Source: DASSNR01 sp036278935
Lineage (GTDB): Bacteria > Gemmatimonadota > Gemmatimonadetes > Gemmatimonadales > Gemmatimonadaceae
Reading direction: 5' to 3'
Length of the DNA: 64,000 bases
NCBI GenBank assembly: GCA_036278935.1
Contig: DASUKA010000090.1
Coordinates: 16,010-80,009 of the forward strand
A model generated the notes under the pieces. That model searched no databases. It was not told the origin of the DNA and was given only the letters and a program-made list of their open reading frames with translations. Position numbers and translations under genes: made by a program. Every line of letters begins with the position of its first letter. Position 1 is the first letter of the stretch. Positions 18,351 to 27,572 of this stretch are shown here, in pieces.

Positions 18351-18659
18351 ATGGCCACCAAGAGCGCGGCAGCGGTGAAGGTCAACCCGCTGGCCGATCG
18401 TGTCGTTGTGAAGCCGCTCGAGGAGAGCGAGCAGATGCGTGGGGGGTTGTACATCCCCGATACTGCCAAGGAGAAGCCGCAGGAGGGCGAGGTGATTGCG
18501 GCCGGTCCTGGACGCTTCGAGAAGGACAAGCGGGTGCCGATGGAAGTCAAAGTCGGTGACAAGGTGCTGTACGGCAAGTACAGCGGCACGGAAGTCACCC
18601 TCAATGGCGATCAGTACCTGATCCTGCGCGAATCGGACATCCTCGCGATCGTCGGGTGA
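18351..18659 (+). CDS. groES: Co-chaperonin GroES
   Basis: GroES is the heptameric lid of the GroEL folding chamber. The 102-residue product has the family blocks VNPLADRVVVKPLE (about residues 11-24), the mobile loop region SEQMRGGLYIPDTAKEKPQ and GDKVLYGKYSGTEV. ATG 18351 is preceded by a strong ribosome-binding sequence GAGGAGG (18334-18340) and gives the standard N-terminus; the frame is open further upstream but runs through the CIRCE. Expression should rise on heat shock through HrcA. Confidence 0.98.
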   Translation: MATKSAAAVKVNPLADRVVVKPLEESEQMRGGLYIPDTAKEKPQEGEVIAAGPGRFEKDKRVPMEVKVGDKVLYGKYSGTEVTLNGDQYLILRESDILAIVG

Positions 18660-18775
18660 GGTTCGCGGCGCAGGGCGGGGCGCCGGCCGCAACCGGGCGA
18701 TACCCTGCCGGCCACGACGCACCATTGATCGCGTGACACAGCCAACTACTACTCTCCAACTCATCGAGCTGACTT

Positions 18776-20410
<1,635 letters not shown>

Positions 20411-20534
20411 GGAGCTGGGGTATAGGGAGTAGGGGGTCGGGTGTAGGGGGAACGGACTGGGGGCGAGGACTCCTCTCGCTCCCTACCCGATACCCTACTC
20501 CCTTACACCCTCGCCGTTTCATCCCCTCGCCGTT
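20411..20534 (+). repeat. Purine-rich fold-back repeat (element B) between convergent groEL and MBL genes
   Basis: The left arm is G/A/T-rich and the right arm its imperfect reverse complement. The perfect core is AGGGAGTAGGG at 20424-20434 paired with 20493-20503, with flanking matches extending it to roughly 30 bases. A 14-bp direct repeat CCCTCGCCGTTTCA (20508-20521 and 20524-20537) follows, its second copy running into the stop of the convergent gene. The position suggests a mRNA 3'-end structure for both genes, but there is no U-tract. Confidence 0.55.
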
Positions 20535-21350
20535 TCACAACTCCAGCGAGAGCTGCGCGGCGCGGTACTGAGGTGCGCGCCGCGCAACGAACGGCCCGCA
20601 CACATCGTGTTGCGGCGCCACATGAACAGCACCCCGAAAGCGCGTGCGGCCGAGCGCGGCCTGCACAGCCCGCGTGGCGAGCGTCGGGTCGTTGCATGAG
20701 TCACTCAGGTGCGCCAGCACCAGATGGGCCAGTTGCCCATGTGCGCACTCTCGAGCAATCGCCGCGGCGGCGCGGTTGCTCAGATGCCCGTGGCTCCCCG
20801 CTATGCGATGGCGGACGGACGGCGGGTACGGTCCTGCCCGCAGCATCCCTTCGTCATGGTTGGCCTCCAGTACGAGCAGGTCGAGATCCTGCAGCGCCGT
20901 GCGGAGCGAGCCATTGGCATGGCCGAGATCGTACGCCACGCCAGCCCGTGCGCCGGTTGCGCGAGCCGTGGCAATGAAAGCCACCGGCTCCGCCGCATCG
21001 TGGGGCGTTGCCACGGCGCAAATGGAGAACGCCGGCAGTTCGATCGTCTCCGCCGCACGCAGGCAGTGCGGGTTGTGATCATGGAGCGCAGGGTAGGCCG
21101 CAATGGTTCCGGCTGTCGCGTATACGCTCCATCCCCATCGCTTCGCGCCCGCGCAGACGCCGCGCACATGATCCAGATGCTCGTGCGTGATGAGAACGGC
21201 GTCGATCGACTCGCCCGACACGCCGATCGCCGCGAGCCGGCGCGCCAGGATCCCCGCGCCGAACCCGGCGTCGATGAGCACCCGATGCCCGCGCGACTCG
21301 AGCAGCACCGCGTTGCCACGGCTCCCGCTGCCCAGCATCCACAGCCTCAT
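20535..21350 (-). CDS. MBL-fold metallo-hydrolase (YycJ/WalJ-like)
   Basis: The 271-residue product opens with MRLWMLGSGSRGNAVLLES and has the metallo-beta-lactamase zinc motif THEHLDH (about residues 51-57), plus later metal-site candidates ANHDEG and SHGHLSN. The opening GSGSxGN and the overall length match the YycJ/WalJ group, thought to be DNA-processing hydrolases, but the substrate here is unknown. The ATG (complement of 21348-21350) overlaps the stop of the upstream gene, which places it last in a five-gene minus-strand operon. Its stop lies in the second copy of a 14-bp direct repeat. Confidence 0.85.
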   Translation of the reverse strand: MRLWMLGSGSRGNAVLLESRGHRVLIDAGFGAGILARRLAAIGVSGESIDAVLITHEHLDHVRGVCAGAKRWGWSVYATAGTIAAYPALHDHNPHCLRAAETIELPAFSICAVATPHDAAEPVAFIATARATGARAGVAYDLGHANGSLRTALQDLDLLVLEANHDEGMLRAGPYPPSVRHRIAGSHGHLSNRAAAAIARECAHGQLAHLVLAHLSDSCNDPTLATRAVQAALGRTRFRGAVHVAPQHDVCGPFVARRAPQYRAAQLSLEL

Positions 21351-22555
21351 GCGATTGCGCTCCGACTGTGCGCATGCGCCGCGGACAGGCAGCGCCGGGC
21401 GCGATCGCTGAGCGTGATCCCGCGTCGCGCCATCACCCGCTCCGCCACGGTGAGGAAGCGGCCAATCTCGTAGTCGGACAGCGCCGTCCCCTCGCCCCAC
21501 GAGAAGGGCGGCACGTACTTGGGTGGCATGACGCTCCCGTACACGTTACTGCCGCTCCCGATGACGCTCCCCGTGGTGAGCCGGAGTCCGATGCCCGTCT
21601 TGACGTGATCGCCGAACAGCGTGCCGAGCTTGCTCAGGCCGGTGCTCCGCACTCCCTGCGGCGTCCAGAGCGCCACCACACCGTATGTATTCTTGAGATT
21701 GCTGGTGATGGTGCCCGCGCCCAGGTTCACCCAGCGTCCGAGATACGAGTGGCCCACAAAGCCATCGTGCGCCTTGTTGGCATGGCCGAGGACGATCGTC
21801 TCGCTCATCTCGCCGTGCACGATGCTCCGTTCGCCAATGGCACAGCCGGAAATGCGCTCCCCTTGCACCGTCGCTCCGCTCGCGATAATGCATGGACCAG
21901 CCAGGCGCGTGAAGGCGCGCACCGTCGCGCCGCGCCGCACCAGCACCGCTCCCGCCGAGACGTCGAAGTACGCGAGCGGCTCCACCACCGCGCCGCGCTC
22001 GACGTACAACCGACTCGTCCCGCTGACCGCCGCGTGGGCCGGTGCGACGCAATCGAGCCGCGGGCCGATCACCTCGATGTCCTCCTGGAGCTGCGGAATG
22101 AGCTGCGCGATGAAGTCCCACACCGCATCCAGCCACCGCCCGCGAATGGTCGCGGTGTATCCGTCCCCGGCCATCGCGTCCAGTACTGCGCTCCCGTCCG
22201 CCAGTCGTTCGAGAGCGACGTCACCTCCGAGACGGACGGCGGCGACGCGCCCGTCGCACGTCCACACCGCGGCGTCGCCGGCGCACTGGCCGAGAGAGAC
22301 CACGCAACGACTGTTGGCGACGATAGTGCCGGCCGGGAGCACGTGCTCCCCGTGGAGTACCGGCGGGGCATCCAGCTCGTCGAAGTCGGCGAGATGGGGT
22401 GCCGCGATCGCGCTCTCTGTCGTTGTGTCCAGCGCCCGCTCCCATCGATGCCGGATGAGCGCACTGCCGGCCCGCATCTCGCCGAGTGGCCGCGTGAGCG
22501 CGAACGGCTCGAATGAACGCGCCTGCGCGTCGTCGTATAGAACGAGCGCGGTCAC
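21347..22555 (-). CDS. GlmU-like putative sugar nucleotidyltransferase
   Basis: The 402-residue product begins with ALVLYDDAQARSFEPFALTRPLGEMRAG, the N-terminus typical of the GlmU-family putative sugar nucleotidyltransferases, in place of the GxGTRM pyrophosphorylase loop. Its C-terminal half is a left-handed beta-helix of hexapeptide repeats with GDHVKTGIGLRLTTGSVIGSG and GAGTITSN, as in acyltransferase domains. Substrates cannot be assigned from sequence. GTG at the complement of 22555 overlaps the stop of the mannose-1-phosphate guanylyltransferase gene, suggesting the two act in one nucleotide-sugar pathway. Confidence 0.8.
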   Translation of the reverse strand: MTALVLYDDAQARSFEPFALTRPLGEMRAGSALIRHRWERALDTTTESAIAAPHLADFDELDAPPVLHGEHVLPAGTIVANSRCVVSLGQCAGDAAVWTCDGRVAAVRLGGDVALERLADGSAVLDAMAGDGYTATIRGRWLDAVWDFIAQLIPQLQEDIEVIGPRLDCVAPAHAAVSGTSRLYVERGAVVEPLAYFDVSAGAVLVRRGATVRAFTRLAGPCIIASGATVQGERISGCAIGERSIVHGEMSETIVLGHANKAHDGFVGHSYLGRWVNLGAGTITSNLKNTYGVVALWTPQGVRSTGLSKLGTLFGDHVKTGIGLRLTTGSVIGSGSNVYGSVMPPKYVPPFSWGEGTALSDYEIGRFLTVAERVMARRGITLSDRARRCLSAAHAHSRSAIA

Positions 22556-23586
22556 GGTGCGTCGCGGACGGCTGCGGGCAACTCGGCCAGAAGCTCCTTC
22601 AGGTGCGCCGCGCGGTCCACAGTCGTGACCAGGGTGAGCCCGTCGCGTGTCACGACCACCAGGTTCGACACGCCGTAGAGTACCACGGTGTCCCCTTCGG
22701 CATGGACCACGTTGTCGCGCGCATCCACCGGGTAGGCAGCGCCGCTGATCGCGTTGCCCTGCACGTCGAGCCGGCGCACACGCCTGAGTGCCGCCCACGT
22801 GCCGACATCATCCCAGCCGAAGTCGCCGGGAAGCACGAGGACCTGTGTGCTCCGCTCCAGCACGCCCTGATCCACGGAGATGGGCTGCACCGCCTCGAAG
22901 AAGCGCTCCGGTTCGCCGCCTTCGGCAAGGGGAAGGGCGCCGGCGATTTCCGGTGCGTGCGCTCGCACCTCGTCCAGGAAGTCTCCGGCGCGCCAGGCAA
23001 AAATGCCGGAGTTCCAGAGATAGCCGTCGCGCACCATCCGCTCCGCCGTGGCGCGGTCGGGCTTTTCGACGAACCGCGCGACGCGCCGCGCTCCGTCCAC
23101 GTCGCCGCCGGGCTGGATGTACCCGAAGCCCGGATCGGGGCGGGAGGGCACGATGCCCACGGTGACGAGGCCGCGGTGGCGGCCCGCCGCGCCCGCCGCG
23201 CGCACCAGCGTGGCACGAAACGCCTCGGCGTCGCCGATCGCCCAGTCAGCGTGCGTGGAGAGCATGAGCGCGCCGCCGCCGCCACGTCGGACGATTTCCG
23301 CCGCTGCCCAGGCGAGGGCCGGTCCCGTGCCGGCCGGACGCGGCTCAGCCAGCACGTTCTCTCGGGGCAGCTCGGGGAGCGCGGTGCGCACGGCGGGCGC
23401 GAGCGCGGCACTCGTGATCACCAGCACGTGATCCGCGCAGACCAGCGGCAGCACGCGGCGCACCGCATCCACCAGCAACGGGTCGTCATCCACGAGTGGG
23501 AGCAGTTGCTTCGGCCGGCGGGGCGTGCTGAGGGGCCAGAATCGCGAACCGACGCCCCCCGCCAGGATCACGGCCCACTGGCTCAT
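22552..23586 (-). CDS. manC: Mannose-1-phosphate guanylyltransferase
   Basis: The enzyme makes GDP-mannose from mannose 1-phosphate and GTP for glycan synthesis. The 344-residue product has the pyrophosphorylase loop ILAGGVGSRFWPLSTPRRPKQ (split motif GGVGSRFWP at about residues 9-17, PKQ at 23-25), the FVEKPD motif (about 168-173), WNSGIFAWRA (about 190-199) and DFGWDDVGTW (about 255-264). The isomerase domain of bifunctional ManC is absent. Its ATG overlaps the stop of the response regulator gene. Confidence 0.9.
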   Translation of the reverse strand: MSQWAVILAGGVGSRFWPLSTPRRPKQLLPLVDDDPLLVDAVRRVLPLVCADHVLVITSAALAPAVRTALPELPRENVLAEPRPAGTGPALAWAAAEIVRRGGGGALMLSTHADWAIGDAEAFRATLVRAAGAAGRHRGLVTVGIVPSRPDPGFGYIQPGGDVDGARRVARFVEKPDRATAERMVRDGYLWNSGIFAWRAGDFLDEVRAHAPEIAGALPLAEGGEPERFFEAVQPISVDQGVLERSTQVLVLPGDFGWDDVGTWAALRRVRRLDVQGNAISGAAYPVDARDNVVHAEGDTVVLYGVSNLVVVTRDGLTLVTTVDRAAHLKELLAELPAAVRDAP

Positions 23587-23999
23587 GCGCCGGCCGCTCC
23601 GAACGTCTTGCCCCCGCCCCCGCCCCCACCCCCAGCCAGCTCCGCCGCGCGGCCGTACAGCTTCTTCGGGCTGAACGGCTTCGTGAGGAACTCGTTGGCC
23701 CCGAGCTCCATGGCGCGCCGGTGCTGCTGCTCCTGCCCGGCCGCGGTGAGCACGATGCACGGAATGTGGGCCCAGCGCGGCGTCTCGCGCATCCGCTGAA
23801 GGACATCGAGCCCGCTCAGTCGCGGCATCATGAGATCGAGCAGCACCAGCGCGAGGTCGTCGTCGCGCTCCAGCACGTCGAGCGCCTCGCGTCCATCATA
23901 GGCCAGCGTGACGCGAAATGGCCCTTGCTCCAATTTCATCTTGATGATGCGTCCGATGTGCGGCTCGTCGTCGGCGACCAGAACATGCAAAGCGTCCAT
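23583..23999 (-). CDS. Response regulator, receiver domain only
   Basis: The 138-residue product is a CheY-like receiver. It has the acidic pair ADDEPHIG (about residues 8-15), the phosphoacceptor Asp in LVLLDLMMPRLSG (about 51-63), the conserved Thr in VLTAAG and the Lys in LTKPFSPKKLYGRA. There is no output domain; the C-terminus is a glycine run and a short tail. The start is ATG at the complement of 23999; a longer frame upstream is not receiver-like. It lies between the roadblock gene and manC in one operon, so it may act by protein contact. The cognate kinase is not obvious. Confidence 0.9.
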   Translation of the reverse strand: MDALHVLVADDEPHIGRIIKMKLEQGPFRVTLAYDGREALDVLERDDDLALVLLDLMMPRLSGLDVLQRMRETPRWAHIPCIVLTAAGQEQQHRRAMELGANEFLTKPFSPKKLYGRAAELAGGGGGGGGKTFGAAGA

Positions 24000-24071
24000 C
24001 GTTCTCTCGAGAAGCGGTGAGTCGTCCGGACAGGAAGCCGGTGCAGCCACCCCGCACCAGGCTGCTAGCTG

Positions 24072-24425
24072 CTAGATGAGTGCGGCGAGGTCCGTGCGAT
24101 GCCGCCGGAGCTCGAAGAGCAGCGCGCCGAGCTGCGCGCCAGGACGCGCCACTACCAGTAAGATGGCATCGCCGGAGAGCACGGAGACAATGGCGATGCC
24201 CTGCGCGTATTCCACGATGGCGGTTGCCACCGGCCCGCGTTCCATCTGCGTCCCGAGCTCATCCGCGGCGTTCACGAGCGCCGGAATGAGTGCCGCGATC
24301 CCCTCGGCATCGAGTGTCGGGATCGCGCTGCCATCAATGAGCAGCCCGTCGCGTCCGAGGACCACGGCGGCGTCGACTCCCTCACGCCGGCGCAGTGCGG
24401 CGACAAGATCGTGGATGGTGGGCAT
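24072..24425 (-). CDS. Roadblock/LC7 domain protein
   Basis: Roadblock/LC7 proteins regulate small GTPases such as MglA or act as dimeric scaffolds. The 117-residue product is a single domain with the typical hydrophobic strands: GVDAAVVLGRDGLLIDG (about residues 16-32), AATAIVEYAQGIAIVSVL, and ILLVVARPGAQLGALLFELRRH. The start ATG is preceded by a good ribosome-binding sequence (GGAGG). It leads the minus-strand operon and has its own promoter (24451-24479). No GTPase gene is in the window, so its partner is unknown. Confidence 0.85.
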   Translation of the reverse strand: MPTIHDLVAALRRREGVDAAVVLGRDGLLIDGSAIPTLDAEGIAALIPALVNAADELGTQMERGPVATAIVEYAQGIAIVSVLSGDAILLVVARPGAQLGALLFELRRHRTDLAALI

Positions 24426-24450
24426 GCGGTCCTCCTGCGGGGGTGCTGCG

Positions 24451-24479
24451 AAGCTAGAAACCGCCCGAAGCGAAGTCAA
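24451..24479 (-). promoter_or_regulatory. Promoter of the roadblock gene operon
   Basis: On the minus strand TTGACT (complement of 24474-24479) and TAGCTT (complement of 24451-24456) are separated by 17 bases. It points toward the roadblock gene at 24425. Its -35 element overlaps the left arm of the palindrome at 24476-24496. Confidence 0.6.
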
Positions 24480-24496
24480 GCGATGCAATCGCTTGA
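24476..24496. promoter_or_regulatory. Candidate operator between divergent promoters
   Basis: Perfect inverted repeat with 9-bp arms TCAAGCGAT and ATCGCTTGA around the centre GCA. It overlaps the -35 elements of both the leftward and the rightward promoter, where a bound dimer could block both. Part of the symmetry comes from the two TTGA boxes, but the arms extend beyond them. Confidence 0.45.
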
Positions 24497-24521
24497 ACTC
24501 ACCTGTCCCGCACGATATTCT
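24493..24521 (+). promoter_or_regulatory. Promoter of the lipoprotein gene
   Basis: TTGAAC (24493-24498) and TATTCT (24516-24521), spacing 17 bases, directed at the lipoprotein gene starting at 24559. The leader would be about 30 bases. Confidence 0.6.
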
Positions 24522-24558
24522 TTCCGCACATGCCGTGGCAGCATCGCTCTTCTCGTTC

Positions 24559-25149
24559 ATGGTCATGACGGGCAAATCGCTTCTTCTCGCCGCCGGTGTG
24601 CTCGCGATGGCCGCATGCGGCAATCCGACGGGCCTTGGCGCGACCTCCGATACCTTTCAGGCCGTCCTGACCGTCTTCGCGTTCAGTGGCACTCCGCTCA
24701 GCGCCCCGAGTGCTATCAATACGTCGCAGGGGCAGGCGGTGCTGACCGACGGCTCGTCCAACTACGACGTGGCGTTCGATATCCGGGACGGGCAGGCACT
24801 GGCGCTCGCCCCGCTGGCACTGGGCGGGTTCGGCGCCGCCGCCATTCAGAAAGTGAACACCTCGTTCGAGTCCTTGCTCGAGGCGCCCACGAGCGGCTAC
24901 AGCGATACCGCCAGCATCGCCGTTCAGCCCGGCGATGTGCTGGTCGTTCAGGCCCAGCCGCCCGAGTGCTCGGGCGGGTTCGGGTTCGCGCCGTTCGTCT
25001 ACTCCAAGCTGAAGATTCTGGAGATCAACGCGAGCGATACGACCACTGCCGGCGATCCGGCGCTGCCGCCACGGAGCTTCCGGGTGCAGATGGTCGTGGA
25101 TCCCAACTGCAATTTCCGGTCGTTCGCCCCGGGGTTGCCCAAGAACTGA
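24559..25149 (+). CDS. Putative lipoprotein of unknown function
   Basis: The 196-residue product starts with a lipoprotein signal (hydrophobic residues about 7-16, lipobox MAAC with Cys near residue 18), followed by a Gly/Asn/Thr-rich mature part with no named domain. Two cysteines later in the protein (PPECSGG and PNCNF) could form a disulfide. I do not recognise the family. ATG 24559 gives the best signal peptide; ATG 24565 is two codons inside. It has its own promoter and is followed 2 bases later by serS, so it may share that message. Confidence 0.7.
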   Translation: MVMTGKSLLLAAGVLAMAACGNPTGLGATSDTFQAVLTVFAFSGTPLSAPSAINTSQGQAVLTDGSSNYDVAFDIRDGQALALAPLALGGFGAAAIQKVNTSFESLLEAPTSGYSDTASIAVQPGDVLVVQAQPPECSGGFGFAPFVYSKLKILEINASDTTTAGDPALPPRSFRVQMVVDPNCNFRSFAPGLPKN

Positions 25150-25151
25150 GC

Positions 25152-26423
25152 GTGCTCGACCCGCGACTGCTTCGCGACCATGCCGCCGAGTTGCGCGACG
25201 GGATGCGCAGGCGCGGCCAACTCGACGTGCTTGGCCCGCTCATCGATCGCGCCACCGCGCTGGACCACGAGCGTCGCGCTGTCATTCAGGTGATGGACGC
25301 GCACAAGGCCACGCGCAACGCGGCCAGCCAGGAGGTGGCCCGCCTCAAGCGAGCGCGCGAGGACGCGAGCGAGCTGATCGAACGCACCCGCGCACTCGGC
25401 GAGACGATCGCCGAGGAGGAGCGCCGCCTCGCTGCCATCGATGGCGAGCTTGGCCGGCTGATGCTCGAGCTGCCCAACATCCCCCTGCCCGACGTGCCGG
25501 AGGGGGACGAGGAGTGCAACACGGTCGTGCGCAGCTGGGGCACCCCGCGGGAGGCGGCCGGCATCCGCCCGCACTGGGAGATCGGCGAGCAGCTCGGCAT
25601 CCTCGAGCTCTCGCGCGGCGCGAAGGTGACCGGGTCCGGCTTCGTCGTGTTCCGCGACGTCGGGGCGCGCCTGGTCCGGGCGCTCATGACCTTCATGCTC
25701 GATGTGCATACGCGCGAGCACGGCTACACCGAGTACTGGCTCCCCTTCCTCGTCAACCGGCAGACGATGACCGGCACGGGCCAGCTGCCCAAGTTCGAGG
25801 ACGATGCCTACGTCACCACGGACGATCTCTTTCTCATCCCCACGGCGGAGGTGCCACTCACCAATCTGTACCGCGACGAGGTGATCGAAGGGACGGCGCT
25901 CCCGGTGGCCACGACGGCGTACACGCCATGCTTCCGGCGCGAGGCGGGTGCCCACGGGAAGGACACGCGCGGGCTGCTGCGCGTGCATCAGTTCGACAAG
26001 GTGGAGCTGGTGCGCTACTGTGCTCCCGAGCACACGGCAGAGCAGCTGGAACTGCTCACGGGGCAAGCCGAGTCACTGTTGCGGAAGCTCGGGCTGCCGT
26101 ATCGCGTGCTGCTCCTGGCGGCGGGCGACACGGGCTTCGCCAGCGCAAAGACGTACGATCTCGAGGTCTGGGCGCCTGGCGTGGGGAAGTGGCTCGAAGT
26201 GTCCTCGTGCAGCACGTTCACGGATTTTCAGGCGCGGCGGGCGAACATTCGCTATCGGCCGGGGCCAGGGGAGAAGCCGCGTTTCGTGCACACGCTCAAT
26301 GGGTCAGGGCTCGCCTTCCCGCGGACCATCATCGCGATCCTCGAGCACTATCAGCGCCCCGACGGCACGGTCGCGGTGCCGGACGTGCTGCAGCCGTATC
26401 TCGGCGCCGCCGTGCTGGGCTAG
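25152..26423 (+). CDS. serS: Serine--tRNA ligase
   Basis: Class II synthetase charging tRNA-Ser, and in selenium users also tRNA-Sec, which is encoded at 51730 in this window. The 423-residue product starts with the coiled-coil arm (about residues 25-100, rich in Glu/Arg) that recognises the long variable arm, then shows the motif 2 region CFRREAGAHGKDTRGLLRVHQF split as FRREAG and GLLRVHQF (about residues 260-280) and motif 3 near GSGLAFPRTIIAILE. GTG 25152 is the start that gives the standard N-terminus (LDPRLLRDHAAELRDGM). Confidence 0.96.
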   Translation: MLDPRLLRDHAAELRDGMRRRGQLDVLGPLIDRATALDHERRAVIQVMDAHKATRNAASQEVARLKRAREDASELIERTRALGETIAEEERRLAAIDGELGRLMLELPNIPLPDVPEGDEECNTVVRSWGTPREAAGIRPHWEIGEQLGILELSRGAKVTGSGFVVFRDVGARLVRALMTFMLDVHTREHGYTEYWLPFLVNRQTMTGTGQLPKFEDDAYVTTDDLFLIPTAEVPLTNLYRDEVIEGTALPVATTAYTPCFRREAGAHGKDTRGLLRVHQFDKVELVRYCAPEHTAEQLELLTGQAESLLRKLGLPYRVLLLAAGDTGFASAKTYDLEVWAPGVGKWLEVSSCSTFTDFQARRANIRYRPGPGEKPRFVHTLNGSGLAFPRTIIAILEHYQRPDGTVAVPDVLQPYLGAAVLG

Positions 26424-26426
26424 CCG

Positions 26427-27572
26427 ATGCGTCGCGGCGCGCCGGTCGCGATCCTCGGGCTCGTGCTCGTGCTCCTGCTCGGCTCATACATCCTGTACTC
26501 GCGACGCGTCGTAATGGAACTGCGGCGCGACGCATCCCGATCGGCGCAGATGTACGCGCGTGTGTACCGGGCGCTGAACGATCCGCGCGAGGAAGCGGGC
26601 AACGAGGCGCTGCTCGATCTGGCGACGCGCATTCGCGATCTCGGCGTACCGTTGATCGTCACCGATACGGCAGGGCAGCCGAGGTTCCAGGCGAACCTTC
26701 CGTTTGACGCCCCGATCAACGATCCACGCGTCCGTGACTACGTGGCGACGCTCGATCACCAGAACCCGCCGGTTGTAACGCCCGGCTTCGGCGCCGTACA
26801 CTACGGCGATAGCGAGCTCACCACGAGCCTGCGCTTGATTCCCGTGTTCCTCACCGTGGTGCTCGTTATCATCTTCGTGGGCGGCGCCTACGTGCTCCGC
26901 ATCCGCAGCCGTGTTGAGCGCGAGCGCGTATGGGCGGGAATGGCCCGCGAGTCCGCGCACCAGCTCGCCACTCCGCTTTCCAGCCTGAGTGGGTGGGTGG
27001 AGCTGCTGCGGGAGCGCAGCGACGATCCGGTCGCGGCCTCCGCCATCGCGCACATGGACGGGGACCTGGAACGGCTCGAGCGCGTGGCCCATCGCTTCGA
27101 GCGCATCGGCCGCCCACCGCGCCGCGAGGCGGTGGACGTGGGCGAGCTGGCGCAGCGCATCGCGCGCTACTTCCAGGCCCGCGTGCCCACGCTCGCCGCG
27201 CGTGTCAGCATCACCGCGGCCTGCGTCGATCGGCCCCTCCTGGTGCAGGGTGACGTGGTGCTGCTCGAGTGGGCGCTCGAGGCATTGGCCAAGAACGCCG
27301 TGGACGCCTTGGCGGGCCGGGGCGGCAGCATCGCCATCAGCGCGGAGCGACTGGACGGGGAGCGCGTGCGCGTGCGCGTGGCGGACGACGGCCCCGGCGT
27401 TCCGCGCGACATGCGGTCGCGCATCTTCGAGGCCGGATTCTCCACCAAGGACTCCGGATGGGGCATCGGGCTCTCGCTCGCCAAGCGCATTGTCGAGGAC
27501 AATCATCAGGGGAAGCTCGTGCTGGCGGCCTCGGATCGTGGGGCGACGTTCGACGTTATACTACGAGGATGA
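26427..27572 (+). CDS. Membrane sensor histidine kinase
   Basis: The 381-residue product has two transmembrane helices (about residues 7-25 and 138-158) framing a small extracytoplasmic sensor region. The phosphoacceptor His is in ESAHQLATPLSSL (about residue 178). The kinase domain shows the N box AKNAVDAL (about 289-296), G1 ADDGPGVP and the G2 block GWGIGLSLAKRIVEDN. No HAMP domain is obvious. There is no response regulator beside it; the receiver-only protein at 23583 is nearby but divergent, so pairing is speculative. It lies between serS and the helicase gene, whose ATG overlaps its stop. Confidence 0.88.
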   Translation: MRRGAPVAILGLVLVLLLGSYILYSRRVVMELRRDASRSAQMYARVYRALNDPREEAGNEALLDLATRIRDLGVPLIVTDTAGQPRFQANLPFDAPINDPRVRDYVATLDHQNPPVVTPGFGAVHYGDSELTTSLRLIPVFLTVVLVIIFVGGAYVLRIRSRVERERVWAGMARESAHQLATPLSSLSGWVELLRERSDDPVAASAIAHMDGDLERLERVAHRFERIGRPPRREAVDVGELAQRIARYFQARVPTLAARVSITAACVDRPLLVQGDVVLLEWALEALAKNAVDALAGRGGSIAISAERLDGERVRVRVADDGPGVPRDMRSRIFEAGFSTKDSGWGIGLSLAKRIVEDNHQGKLVLAASDRGATFDVILRG

